Origin: Larix kaempferi
Taxonomy: Eukaryota; Streptophyta; Pinopsida; Pinales; Pinaceae
Direction of reading: 5' to 3'
Length of the DNA stretch: 64,000 nt
Assembly (NCBI GenBank): GCA_027924585.1
Contig: BSBM01000191.1
Coordinates: forward strand, 620,001-684,000
The notes below the pieces were generated by a model. It saw nothing but the letters and a program-made list of their open reading frames with translations, had not been told where the DNA came from and did not search any database. A program made the translations under genes and the position numbers. This document shows positions 32,237 to 44,783 of this stretch, piece by piece. How positions within the stretch are numbered: the first letter of the stretch is position 1; each line of letters starts with the position of its first letter.

Positions 32237-35200
32237 ATGTTAGATCTACCACGAAGATCACGAAGACAACAGGGCCAAATCCCTCCACCACCACCCCCGC
32301 CACGGACTACTGGTCCGCCTGCATCACGCATTCCTGCTCCTCCTGGCCGCGGTGCTGGTCGAGGCAACATTCCACTGCCGATACGTACAACATCTTCAGT
32401 TACGCCCGTAACTGCCACACACAGCATAGTCTCAGGATCTATTGCAGCTTCTGCAACCACTAGCACGTCTGAGACTTCCACTGTCACCTCACCCACTGTC
32501 ATTCCAAATTCATCTATTACAGTGGACACAGTTACCGCAACTGAACCTAGTACAACCCAGAGTACTAGACCAGAGGTCATCCTTCTACCGGATGCCAACA
32601 CTTTCCGTCCATCAGACACCTTTCACAATGATAGAGATGAATCTGTTGGTACCATAGAAGGGTCCGACCAGGACATACCTGGCTTGATTTCAGTCCCAGG
32701 CGGGTACGTTGAAATCGTTGAAGATACTCGTCTCCCTGACACACCTTTTGAACCTGATTATGGTTTCATCACCTCCCAAGCGGATCTTCCGCCTATTATC
32801 ACTACGTCACCCAGTGTTCATCCTCAGGAGACAAGTTCTTCTAGCAACATACCTCGTACTATTACTCTACCCAACCTCCCTCCGGGACATGAAATCATGG
32901 CTTCCATCCAGTCTAGTATGGTTAGCCTAGCGAACTCTCCGTTAGCATCAGCACGGTTTAGACGCAGCACAGAGCACATGCTCTCGTCAGTCTCTAGATA
33001 TCCCCCTGACACTCGTTCTTCTGATTATAGGGATCCCAACATCCTGTCTAGCATGGAGTTTCGACACTCCTTTGCAGACGACGCAGGACCTTCAGATGTT
33101 ACCATACCTAGTTTCCTGCCGGATCCCCAAAACCTTTTCCAGGACATGAACTCGGACCCAGTTTTCGAAGGTCCTCCTACCATTGAACATGTCATGGACG
33201 ACGCTAATACCCCTGGGCTAAATTCCCCGCATTTACTGTCATCACCCATATTTGATGCACATTCTATGAGGGATAACCCAGTTTTTTCCCCGTCCTCACC
33301 TGTTCGATATGGACGACCCCCTCCGCAAATAGGTACTTTTGGTGCCGTTGGCCAATCCACGTTATCATATTTGACCAGCAGCGGAAGAACGCTTAGTCTC
33401 ACTGCTGGATCTTCCGGTTGGACCGGAGGATCACCCTCAGCCACCATTTACACTATCTCAGGAGGTGGACAACCGACTACAGTGGTCCCCAACTCTAGCT
33501 ACCAAATTCCCCCTGGTGGGCCATCAACCCAACCAGTCGGTGGACAACCTTTTGTTGGGAGCCCTGTTCCGAGTCAACAACCTCCAACTGGTGGGCCATC
33601 AACCCAACCAGTTGGAGGACAACCTTTTGCTGGGAACCCACTTCCCAGTCAACAACCTCCTCATATAGGGCCATCCAACCTAACTGCTGGCGGACAACCT
33701 ATTGGCTCGATCCAACAAGCTTCCCAACCAGCAGCATCTACTCAGTTCGGTATGTACAATCCACCTGGCAGTGGGCAACTTTATTCCGGTGTTCCAACCG
33801 GGCCTTACTCCCAACAACCCCTGTCAGGCATGCTTCCTTATTGGGATCATCAAATCCCACAGAGTAGGGGGTACTCACTTTTTGGAAACTGGAACCAAGC
33901 TGGGGGACAATCTCATATTTCCCCCAACTTGAATTCTGGCTTCCCTTACCCTTCAGCTGCTACAGCTCCATGGAACCCATCACTTCAATTTCCACTCGCT
34001 CCTCAAGCAGGAACGAGCCTTCCATGGACACCACCGTCGCAGCCACCCCCCAACCCTGCTACTGGAAATCCTCCACTTGCACAGTATAGTGGTAACATCC
34101 CTGGAACACAACAATTCCAAGGAACTTTTCCCCAACAAGGAACAGCAACCATTCCTGGGTATCAACAGCCTCAAGGTACTATACCCACTCAGCAAAACAC
34201 TCACCAACCGGTTGCTTACAATCAACCGGTTAACCAGATGGCTTACCATTCACAGAATTTCCAGCAGTATCCCGCGGGAAACTCATATGGGTATAACACA
34301 CAGCAGTATGCTATGCAGGGCCCTCCAGGGTTCTCGGCACCACATGGTTATTACTCATTCCCGCAGACCAACCGTCAACTTCCCTTTTTGGCCACACTTG
34401 ATCTACCTGATTTGTCGAGGCTTATCAACGATCCTATATGGCACGAACCTCACTGGCCACCTATCCCAGCCAAACTACCATCGGCCATTCCTAAGTTCGA
34501 TGCCAATCCCGGGGAAGACCCCAAAAACCACGTGATGACCTTCCATCTTTGGTGTTCATCCAACTCCTTGATGGATGATTCCATCCGACTTCAGCTCTTC
34601 CAACGCACGCTCACCGGAACGGCAGCAAAATGGTATATCGAGCTGCCACAACACTCTTTTCGTGATTTCAATACTTTGGCTATGCAGTTTTTGACACATT
34701 TCCAGCTTCCCATTAGGTATGAGACTGGAACAGAACTGCTAACTTCACTGCGTCAAACCACTTCCACACACATTTCGGATCACATCCACGAGTGGCGAAG
34801 ACGCCGTAGGATGATAAAGGCACCTATTCCGGATCAGCTACTTGCTGATTGGTTTACAAAATCCTTTTTGCCTCCCATAGCCAGAGATATTGCTATGCGC
34901 GGACCGGTTACAGAAGAACAAGCCATCTCGGCAGCACAATACATGGATTTGGTATATACTCAATCCGGTACTTTACATGAACTTATTCCACATGCCTCCC
35001 GCATTCACACTGATCCTACAAAGCCTACCACTGAACCACCCATAGATGGTATCGTTGGTTCAGTCAAGGCTCAGCCTGCTACCAACTCGACGGGACAACA
35101 AGCTTCTGCTTCCCCCGCTTTTACCCAGGCCGCTTCAAAAGCTTCCACCTCTCCTGCTGTCTCCTCCGAAGTGAATGCAGTACAATCTACATCACAACCA

Positions 35201-35806
35201 TCCAGAGGAAAGAAGAAAAACAATCGTGGTAAACCCAAGAAGAACCAGCAGCAGAACCCCAAGCCACAACCTACCCAGAATGACCAGAAACCACGTCGGA
35301 AAGCTAAGTTTCCCTGCTAGATTTGTCAATATGATCATTATACGCGTGACTGTCCCTACAAGGACGAGGTCCATAAGTTCGTTAAAGGATCCTCTCGCCC
35401 GGCAGTGCTAACTGACCCTTTCCCCCAACAGCAACAGCAAATGGTTTCCCAAGAATCCCCACAAGGGGGCAACCCGACCAATCCTTCCCGTGGAGAGACG
35501 TCCACAAACTGCGAAATCCTAATGACAAGTAATGAGGATATTAATATCACCACTCGTTCAAAGACGTATGACAATCCTCCAAGTTCAAACAAACAATCGG
35601 AGATAGCCAAAGGCAAATCTCCTGTTGAAGATCCGATTCCTATTCCCCCTCCTAACGGTCATCTCCATATCGAGAGACCACTTATGGATACAGTGCTACG
35701 CCCACCCAAGGGCACCATACGAAAGGCGACATTCAATCCGAATGCTCGAGCTGCCCAAAACTACAACATTCTTGAGGATTTGGCTCAAGCACCTTGCGCT
35801 ATGTAG
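32237..35806 (+). pseudogene. gag: gag of element B
   Basis: Long Gag, 1027 codons to a TAG at 35318-35320 and continuing in frame to another TAG at 35804-35806. N-terminus RRSRRQQG plus polyproline; then about 650 residues of Ser/Thr/Pro/Gln/Gly-rich low complexity, including a repeated GGPSTQPVGGQPF unit near residues 430-475. The capsid region is at about residues 750-920 (IPKFDANPGEDPKNHVMTF, WYIELPQHSFRDFNTLAMQF). After a basic tail the zinc knuckle C-stop-I-C-x3-H-x4-C is split by the first TAG. Structural protein of the particle; inactive here unless the stops are read through. Confidence 0.88.
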
Positions 35807-36442
35807 ACTCTCGAGGTTCTCCAACACTGCCCCACGCAGCGTAGAACCCTACTTTCAGCACTAGGGGCACTGGACCCAGATACTTCAAACTCCATCATGT
35901 TTAACTTGGAGCACGCTAAACCTAGGCTTTCTCACCAGTTAGCCTTCCAGGTGCATACAAAAATCCGTGGGAATGTCATCCACCGCACTATGTTAGATGA
36001 GGGTGCTTCCATGTCGATTATGTCTTTGAACTGCTGGAGAGCCTTAGGCTCACCCGAGGTCACAACTTCTCCCACTACTCTTAGGGCATTTGATGGACAT
36101 GGTTTTCAACCATATGGACTCATTCCCTCAATCGGTGTTGAACTGGGGGGCAAGACAGTATCCGTACACATCGAAGTCGTAGATGCACCTTTGGATTACA
36201 ATCTCCTACTTGGTCGGAACTGGTTCTATGCCATGACCGCCATAGCATCTACAGTCTTCCGGATTGTATAATTTCCTCATGAAGGGAAAATTGTCACTAT
36301 TGATCAACTGGATTACTGTATCCCAGACTCCCATCCGAACTCCACCAATACCGTCCCGTTATTGGATCAACCTCGGTACCGGTTCCAAGACATAGGTGTT
36401 GGTCTCATGAAGGATTCATCCCTCATTGGATTTTTTCCATAG
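35807..36442 (+). pseudogene. pol: Aspartic protease domain of element B
   Basis: Same frame as gag. The best stretch is 35897-36271, with MLDEGASMSIM (active-site motif D-E-G-A, a common plant Ty3 variant of D-S/T-G-A) and DYNLLLGRNWF as the second conserved block. TAA at 36269-36271 and TAG at 36440-36442 interrupt it. Both fit single C-to-T changes in CAA and CAG, and the frame reads on as protein between and after them. Confidence 0.85.
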
Positions 36443-36469
36443 CTGGGAACCCATCTTCAACCAGTCAAC

Positions 36470-38686
36470 ATGATTTCATCGCATGTCACCCCTTCCAATG
36501 ATTCATGGGTGATTCCGAGTCCTACTCAAATCCAAGGCTATGGCAATTCCATGCCTTTGAACAAAAACCTTGCAGCATATGACACGATCCAATCAGCCAC
36601 AGATTGGGTCGACTGTTCTACTGATCACACAGTGGCACAGCTCTCGACTGAAACTCATACACACCCACCATTGTTTGATCCTCTCAACTTGATTTTTCCC
36701 ACTGACGAATCAATCATAGAGGTTATGTGCGGTGATGAGCCACCATGGGGAGACTTTCATCATCGATCTTCATTCCCCACCATTCAGTCACTTGAGCCTG
36801 ACACCAAATCCAGTGCTTCACTTGGGATGGTCCAAACCAAGTTCCCCACTTCCCTCGACGAAGTATTCTCCGAAGGAAACTTGGCCAACCTTATGGCAAC
36901 CACTCCCATCGATATTTCGGTAAAGCCTGGTATCGTGGAAAACGTACACATTGGCAAAACCTGTACTCCTCTCGAAATGGAGTTCTATAATGCCTACTTT
37001 AAAACTTTCCGCGATGTTTTTGCTTGGAGTTATGAAGAGATTCCAGGGATTGACCCGTCGATTGTGGTCCACGAAATTCCAACTTTCCCTGGCGCCCGAC
37101 CTGTTCGGCAAAAGCTTCGACCCGTTCATCCTCGTAAGGCAACCGCCATTAAAGCAGAAGTTGAAAAACTTCTGCGTGCTGGTTTTATCTATCCTGTCCC
37201 ATTGACAGAATGGGTGTCCAACATCGTTCCCGTAGCCAAGAAACAGGGAACGATTAGAGTCTGTGTTGATTACCGTGATTTGAACAAGGATTTTCCCAAG
37301 GACAACTACCCAACTCCGTTTATCGACCAGATCATCGATAACTGTGTCGGAAGTGTTATCTTTTCATTTATGGATGGCTTCTCTGGCTATAATCAGATCG
37401 ATATCCTCCCAGCCGACCAGCACAAAACGGCCTTTATCTGCCCTTGGGGGATCTTTGCATATCGAAAGTTAACTTTTGGCCTGAAAAATGCCGGGGAAAC
37501 TTTCCAACGGGAGATGTCCTACGCATTCCATGACATCAAACATATCGTAGAGCCATATCTTGATGACCTTCCCGCTCATTCTCGAACTCGGGAAGAACAT
37601 CCAGACCACTTAAGTGCCATTTTCGAAAGGTGTCGGCGCTACAATATACATTTGAACCCGCATAAGTGCGTCTTCTATGTAGAAGCCGGAAAACTGTTGG
37701 GCTTCATAGTCTCCAAAGACGGGATACGTCTAGATCCCGCAAAGGTAGCAGCTATCATAGCCCTGCCTTCACCTACCAATATTCCAGAACTTCAATGTTT
37801 GCAAGGGCATGCAAACTTTCTACGCCGTTTTATCTGCAATCTGTCAAAGATAACAAAAGGCTACATGCGGCTTCTCAAGAAGAATGTTCCCTTCATATGG
37901 GATGACGAAGCCCAACGCTCCTTTGACAATTTAAAGGCAGCCTTAACCAAAGATCCTGTGATTCAACCCCCCAACTACACACAGGACTACATCCTTTATC
38001 TCGCAGCCTCGATTTCCACCATTGGTATGGTGTTAGTCCAGGAAAATCACAACGGCATAGAACATGTGGTGTATTATCTTAGCAAGAGTCTTCTCGACTC
38101 TGAAACTCGCTACTCACATGTTGAAAAGCTGGCTCTGGCAACAGTATTTGCTGTCCACAGATTCCATCATTACATCTTACTCCGCCGGACCACCGTCATC
38201 GCCGATTTCAATCCAATGTACTATATCCTCACACGACAAGTACTTGGGGGCAAGTACTCTTGTTGGATTGTCATCCTCCAAGAGTTTGACTTGGAATTTG
38301 TCAAAGCCAAGTCTAAGAAATCTCTGGTCTTTGCTGAGTTAATTTGTAACCTGCCCCGTGCTACTGAGCAATCCGAGCCCATTGATTCTCTTCCCGATGA
38401 ATCATTGTTCCTCATTAGCACGTCTGATCCGTGGTATGGGGATATTCTCTTATATCTCCAAACCCAACGCTTCCATCCCGATCTCACCCGCCATGAACGG
38501 CGACGTATCAGACATCACGCAAAATACTACCTTATAGTGAACGATACTCTGTATCGACGTGGTGTCGATACTGTCCTTCGACTTTGTTTGACCTTAGATG
38601 AGGCGGAACGCGTTCTCAACGACTGCCACGCTGGATCATGTGGTGGTCACCTCTCTGGGATGGCTACGGCCCAGAAAATACTGTGA
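36470..38686 (+). pseudogene. pol: Reverse transcriptase, RNase H and integrase zinc finger of element B
   Basis: 738 codons. RT: FRDVFAWSYEEIPGIDPSI, VCVDYRDLN, FMDGFSGYNQI and EPYLDDL (37556-37570), so the three RT aspartates remain, although NAGETFQREM has Glu where Ala is usual. The RT-linked RNase H (from about 37980) reads LYLAASISTIGMVL: Ile at 38012-38014 replaces the first catalytic Asp, and the last acidic site reads FAELI rather than ADFL. Then comes the integrase N-terminal zinc site, CHAGSCGGH. A TGA at 38684-38686 (probable CGA) ends the ORF; the sequence continues in frame. Confidence 0.9.
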
Positions 38687-39676
38687 GCGGGATACTTCTG
38701 GCCCTCAATTTTCAAAGACTGCATTGAAACAGTCAAGAAGTGTCCTCCATGTCAATTCTTTCATAGAAAAGCACGCTTGCATCCTGCTCCACTCCATCCT
38801 GTCATTGCCGTCGGCCCCTTCTCCAAATGGGGCATCGATTTTATGCACTGTAAGCCCACTTCAGCCGGGGGGCATAGCTATGTCATAGTAGCTGTCGACT
38901 ATTTTACAAAATGGGCTGAAGCGATGCCTACATATGCTAAAGACGGCAAAACAGCAGCGCAGTTCATATTCAATCATATCATAGCTAGATTCGGTGTCCC
39001 ACAGTCTATTGTAACCGATCATGGTTCCCATTTCAGGAACCATATGATCGAAGAACTAAGTGCCAAACTGGGTTTTCGCCACGAAAACTTAACCCCGTAT
39101 TACCCACAAGCTAATGGCCAAGTTGAAGCCATTAATAAAGTCCTGAAAGGAATGATTCAGCGCATTGTGGGTACCCAAAAATCCAATTGGCACTCAACTC
39201 TGTTCTCAGCACTGTGGGCATACCAAACCTCAGTGAAAAGTGCTACTGGGTTTACACCATTTCAATTGGTGTACGGCCTAGAAGCCATTCTCCCGATTGA
39301 ATGTGAAATTCCATCACTCAAGATAGCCATAGAGCTACTTCCACACACTGCTTCCGAAGAAGAACGGTTTCTATACCTAGCTAAGCTAGATGAAACCCGC
39401 CGCGACGCCGCTTTGGCTAATGAAGCTAACAAGAAACGCGTCAAAGCTCAATACGACAAATCCGTTCAACCTCGGATCTTCAATGAGGGTGACCTCGTAC
39501 TTACATATGATCAGATGCATGATAAGCTTGGAAAAGGTAAACTTGAATCTATGTGGTACGGCCCCTTCATTGTAAAACGTGTCTTAGAAAAAGGAGCCTA
39601 TGAACTAGTCGATTGTGATGGTACGCCATTGGCATGGCCCCGCAACGGGCTATACCTCAAGCGTTTCTACGCGTGA
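38687..39676 (+). pseudogene. pol: Integrase of element B
   Basis: Continues the pol frame past the TGA. CPPC completes the HHCC zinc finger. The catalytic core shows GIDFMH, VTDHGSHF and GQVEAINK (D, D, E with the usual D-35-E spacing). The C-terminal segment contains VKAQYDKSVQPR, FNEGDLVLTY and MWYGPFIVKRVLEKGAYEL, the GPF/Y-type module. The frame ends at TGA 39674-39676. The core itself has no internal stop, so only the upstream nonsense codon breaks it. Confidence 0.9.
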
Positions 39677-39797
39677 GATTACCCTACGCGGGTTACTTCT
39701 TGTACATAATGTACTTAGTTTGCTTTTTGCTTTCTTTTTAGTGTGCGCGTGGACCTCATGTATCTACTCTTACTTTGACTCGTGTCTTTATGCGCAG

Positions 39798-40211
39798 ATG
39801 TCAGCCTACTTTAGGTTCGCCGACGGTGCAAGCCGACATACCCGGAATCTCGCTTCCGCAGCATGGGTGATCTATTCCCCCACTGGTGAGTTAATTTCTT
39901 CAGGAGCCAATTGTTTAGGTCCTGCAACCAACAATATCGCGGAGTACCATGCAGTCATTGGTCTCTTGACATAGGTTGCTTCACTCGGGATTGACTCCTT
40001 ATCGGTCTTTTTAGACTCCCAACTCGTGGTTTCTCATCTAAACCGTGTTTACACAGTTCGCGATCCTACATTACTTCGTTTATTTCGAAGAGTACGCCTC
40101 TTGGAACAGTCATTTGATTTTATCACATATCAACACATACCGAGAGAATTCAATTGTATTGCCGATTCATTGGCTAATTACATTTTGGATTGGCATCTTG
40201 CCCATACATAA
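39798..40211 (+). pseudogene. Second (additional) RNase H downstream of integrase
   Basis: Separate frame after integrase, beginning MSAYFRFADGASRH. All four acidic residues of type I RNase H are present: FADGAS (D), NNIAEYHAV (E), VFLDSQLVV (D) and CIADSLAN (D). A single TAG at 39972-39974 (probable CAG) splits it. Additional RNase H domains are known in Tat-lineage elements. Here it lies after integrase, about 120 bp past the pol stop, so its translation route (shift, splice or separate ORF) is unclear. It probably replaces the damaged RT-linked domain. Confidence 0.85.
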
Positions 40212-40415
40212 AAACATCATAAAAAATAAAATGCACAAGTCATTGTAAATATTTAGATCATAAAATAGGTCCATATCACTGTATATAAGAGTGTTTTTTC
40301 AAAAATACATAAAGTTTGTGTCAAAGACAAAATTGGGGATCAAATCCCATATACAAAAAATTGGCCCTCAAAGCCTACATATCGCATACATGCCACAAAA
40401 AGATCAAAGGACCAT

Positions 40416-42790
40416 CTATGGAGACCTACGAGACCTATCATGTCCCTCATCGGACTCCTCCCGCTGCTGGTGGTAACACACCACAGCTCGAACCACCCTG
40501 CGAAGAAGTCGACTGATACGACCAGGAACACCCACGGTATGCCGCTGGAGGTGGTAAGGAACGTCATCCATCCGCATAGCAGGGATACCATGGGTCAATC
40601 CCTGCAGGTTCCTCTCAATGTCCCGGACGCCTCCTGCCTCGTCTTCATCTTCCTCTTCGTCAGGAGCAGCTTGACGATCCACACCGCCACGACGTAGTGG
40701 AGAGTATCCAGCTGGCCTCTGTGGTCCACGGTCTGCAACATGCATGCGAATATACATTAGGCGTCTTTTACACATTCTAAAAAAGCAATAAAAATTAAAT
40801 ATTCAAAAAGAAAAAAATACATATCCATGAAGGTCATACCAGAGTTGTCCCAGTCATCATCCTCCGGCAATGCCAAGTCGATATCCTCACGGAAATCTAC
40901 CCCTGAATAGGGATAGTCGTCAATCATGACTATCTGCTCCTCTAGCCAAGAGAAGAAGTCCTCTCCAAAGGCTAGCCGCTGAGGTCCCCCGAGGCGTCCA
41001 GCATAGTCACTCCATCGAGCCATCCATGGCTCAGTAGGTGGACGAGGGGGCATCGATATCTGCGGACGCTATTGATGTATATGTAACTTCGGAATGTATT
41101 TCACATTTATGTATATTGTATTCCTATAGAGATGGTATTATTCCTCTATACGGAAGTGTCGTCATTTATATTGTAAGTGTCGTAACTTATACTTGATGGG
41201 TTATTAGAACACCTTGTTTGGGGTCGGCCCTGTATAAGTCATGTGGGTCAAAGGGTTATTAGACCACCCTATTGGGGGTCGGCCATGTGGGTCAAAGGGT
41301 TATTAGACCACCCTATTGGGGGTCGGCCCACTCAGCATTATGTTATGTGGTTAAGTTCGAGCCTACATGAGTTAGGTAAAAAGGCAAGTCAAGTCAAGTA
41401 TAAATAGAGTGCGGGAGGCACTCTATTTACTCACTCACTTCTCACACATGCACTCAAGGAGGAGTGGCACACTTATGGAGGAGGAGGATCTGCTGCTAGG
41501 TTGTGTCTATCTCTTATGGTTGGTTGTATCATTGCTCTATCTATCTCTGAGGAAGTTATTGGGGTTTTTCACCTTTATGGTTTTCCCCAAGTAAATCTTT
41601 GTGTCTCTTGTGTGCTTGCATTATTGTCTCCATGATTGATATGCTGTAGATATGCTGTACATGTTGTTCTCTTAGTTAAGATCCTAGATCATATTGAAGT
41701 AAATTCAGAAAATCTAACAGACGCAGTAGTGGCACCCTTGCCAAAAAGAAAGTGACCAGGATGCTCCCATAGCCAAACTGGGTATTTTTCCCAGTCCTAC
41801 ACTTGTGCACTTGTTCCTTCAGATTGGACAACACTGCATCACACCAGTTGAAAACTGTTCCTCCCATGCACTCTGCTGCGAGATTCACTTGTGTGTGGGA
41901 TGCCTGATGTGGACTCACGCTTCCCGCTGCACGTGTGATAGTGAATAACACGGTTTTTACAGCAAGATTTATGACCTCCTTTATGGCCACCTTCCCACTT
42001 TTCTTACTCGAACCCGCCTGGCAATATCGAGCAATCAAGTCATCTGTGATTGATTCTGAAGCTGTGTACCCGGTAAAGTTCACCCGGGCCCCTCTTTTCG
42101 AGAGGCCCGTGAGGAAATAAATATCCTCAAGTTGGATTTCAAGCACATGCTCTCCCACTCGGAAAGCTTGAATGTCAGGGTCCCACAATTGGATAAGATG
42201 AGTAAGGAGCTTAGGTTGCTGGCGGATCCCTTTGGTCTTGAATAACTTTAGCAAACCACATTCTCGCAATGCGGTCACGGTTGGTAAGTCATTTTTGGCT
42301 GCAAAATCATCAGCTTCGTTCTCTCTCTCTTTCCATCTTACCATTTTGCTCCGAATAAGTTGCAAATCCCTGCAAAAGGGAAAACAAAACAATTAGTAAC
42401 TATTTAACAACTTACTTCCAACAAAAAATTGGAGAAAATTTGATTTTTTGAACTTGAAATTCGCCTGTGCCGCGCCTGGAGGACACACTACCGCGCGGCA
42501 GTCAACACTACCGTGCCTCAGTTTGGGGATACAGCGCGGTACTGTTCAACAGTACCGCGTCTTTCGATAGGGGCCCCCACGCGGTAGTGTGGAGGGCGAT
42601 TCTTGCCCAAAAGGGCTTGCTAAAAATTTAATTTTTTCCTGGTGAAAGCAAAAATTTCTTACATGAAATGAAAGAGGGGCTCAAGCACTCTTACCTGGCG
42701 CAGACGGTGGTCGAAATGGTGTCCCAGAACTCCTGGTATGGATCCTTGAAATCTTGCTCCAAAATGGATGAAAATGTCTCCTTTGGGTAA
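40416..42790 (-). CDS. Antisense spliced gene with plant-mobile-domain-like protein
   Basis: Opposite strand to gag-pol. Exon 1: from an unseen start near 42790 to 42695 (EFWDTISTTVCA), donor GTAAGA. Exon 2: 42376 to 40840 after a TTTTGCAG acceptor, split by the solo LTR at 41070-41719. Exon 3: 40732 to the stop at 40416, after donor GTATGA and acceptor TGTTGCAG. Codon phase matches at both joins. Conserved-looking features are CGLLKLF, IQLWDPDIQAF, EIQLEDIYFLTGLSKRG and EPWMARW, which resemble the plant mobile domain (PMD, a transposon-associated domain also found in host MAIN/MAIL1 proteins). Exon 3 is acidic then Arg-rich. A diverged copy is at 58440-59570. PMD assignment is by eye; the start exon is not identified. 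Confidence 0.7.
41070..41719 (+). mobile_element. Solo Copia-family LTR inside the antisense gene
   Basis: 650 bp, starting TATTGATGTATATG (expected TGTTGATG...) and ending ATCTAACA, flanked by GACGC at 41065-41069 and 41720-41724. Its first 30 bases match the LTR of the Copia element at 11785-19137; the rest is a diverged relative. TATAAATAG at about 41399-41407. It contains three imperfect copies of a GGTCGGCC(...)GGGTTATTAGACCACC block. Left by LTR-LTR recombination. Confidence 0.9.
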
Positions 42791-44771
42791 AAAACACAAA
42801 TGAATAGTAATTTCTATTTTTACCATTCCTTATATAGCATTTTTTCACATTTTTTAATTAATTACTATTTCAAATAATTGAAATAAACCCTTGTTCACAT
42901 TGCTAATGTCCAGTTTTTGAGCATTTATTGACAGGATCCACGGTAGAAATGAGACGCATTCACACCAGTGTTTATTCGTAATTTGACCTTCATTTTGAGC
43001 CCACTTTATCTTTTTCGTGCTCTGGATTTAAAACTTGAAAAAGATTCCAAGCGCTTTCACACCTGTGTCGTGCTTGTCAAACTCAAGTAAACGGTGTCGA
43101 GTACGGTCAGCTTTACTCATGCTCGTTAAACGATGAGGAAAGTATTATCCTGGTTGTATTTTATTCTTTTTTCGGACCAGAATAATTTAAAATTTACGAA
43201 AAAGACCATAGGAGTCCATAGTTAAGCTCTTTTCAGACTCCTTAAAATTGAAAAGATTGCCAAGTGATCTTGACTCTTTCACACTTGTAAAAGTATTTGA
43301 AAGGTCTTCTATTCGGTGATAGGTTACCCCTTTTTCGGCCCGTCTAGACTATTTACGAGAAAGGTATACCTCGGTCAATCTCGGCTGGGAGAGTTCTCTC
43401 GGGAATTGTTTTACACTTTTTCGGGATCGAGGGACTAAATTTTACGAAAAAGTACATTATGGAGCTTCCTTTAAGTTTTTTAGGCTCTCTAAATATGAAA
43501 AACTACCGAGTTTTCCTTCCTTGTACTCGTTAAAATATTAACATCGAAGGACCCACTTTGGGACGAACCCCTCCTTTCTCAGGTTCATAAAATGTGTGAG
43601 ATTGGACTCATCCATGAGATGAGCTACACCGAGCATCTGTTATCCTCTTCAAGCTCGTAAAACAAGAAAGAGGTACTCGTCCATCATGTCGGGGAAATAT
43701 GGGAGAATAAGTCAAGTTTATTTATGGCAGCTTGTCAGTCGTTACCTTTGAACATGGCATGTGTCCATCTCTTGTCTATATTTGGGTATCCGTCTTTCAT
43801 TGAGTTATAGTCATCATCATGGGTCGTCTCCCTGGCCACGAGTCCACTCATCCGGTGTCTATCCTCTATTTATTAATAATCCCTGCTTCCAAGTCCTGTT
43901 ACATGCCGTTACATGTTCAGAGGATTGCATTGTTTTGAGTCATTCATTGTGTCAGGCCTCCGCTGTGTCAGTACATGCTCCATTGCTTCATCATCCTATC
44001 ATATGTGCCGATTTCGTGTCGACGATGTGGGAATCATCATGGCCCACCTTCGATGAGTCTATTCCTGTCGACACCAAATCACTATCCGGGAATTAGACTT
44101 AGAGATCAACCATTAGTACCTTGGTACTTGCATGCCTCAATGGCAGGTTTCCTCGTGTTTGACAGCAGGTTCACATCATTGACCTCTGATCAAGCAATCT
44201 CTCGGATGCTCGACATCAACTCATTCATTCGCATTTCGTTGAGATGTACTATTGATACCTTGGGAATCATTGTCATTATTGGTGATCTCCCTCGCATTTG
44301 TTAACGGTCCACATCATTGACCGGTAATCAAATGGTTTCTACCATGTTCGACTTCAACACCTTGTAATCACATGGTTAGATTCGTATCTTTTTGCGATCG
44401 GGTAGAAGACCCTGGGCGCATCACTGTATCTCGACTGCGTCCAGGATGCGATGGAGATGTCTCTTGTATTGTCACACAGATCCACTTATTGTATTGGTCG
44501 TGGCTGTGTCATTATCGTCTCATGGATCTACGATTGTTCATAGTAGCCATGATCTGTCCACAGTTTACATTATCTCAGTACTCATGGATCTGCAATGTAT
44601 TGGTCGGCAGCCATGCTTTGAGTCATCTGTTTCCGAGCATGGGAATGCCCGCCTCGGTGGTATATCTAACACTTTGTTTCTATTTCAGCTCAGTGTCGCT
44701 CTCCTCGATGCTATCTCTGTACATTATATTCGTAAAGTATTTCGGCCATCAGTCCCTTCTAACCTCACACT
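42791..44771 (+). other. 3' non-coding region of element B
   Basis: No gene-like content. Related to the inverted 29007-30900 and, in its last kilobase, to 21000-22654 and 61000-62519. ORFs here (such as 43761-44096) are not conserved as protein. Note that the motif-rich stretch 42475-42600 just upstream, with CACTACCGCGCGGCAG-like strings, falls inside intron 1 of the antisense gene. Confidence 0.6.
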
Positions 44772-44783
44772 TTAGGGGGCATC
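44772..44783 (+). other. Polypurine tract of element B
   Basis: TTAGGGGGCATC immediately before the 3' LTR. Confidence 0.8.

Noticed and set aside
32221-32619. 132-codon minus-strand ORF opposite gag (and 1935-2366, 29-211)
   Set aside because: Complement of the low-complexity, proline-rich gag start; open only because of base composition.
33025-33447. 140-codon minus-strand ORF inside gag
   Set aside because: Shadow of the gag frame; no domain.
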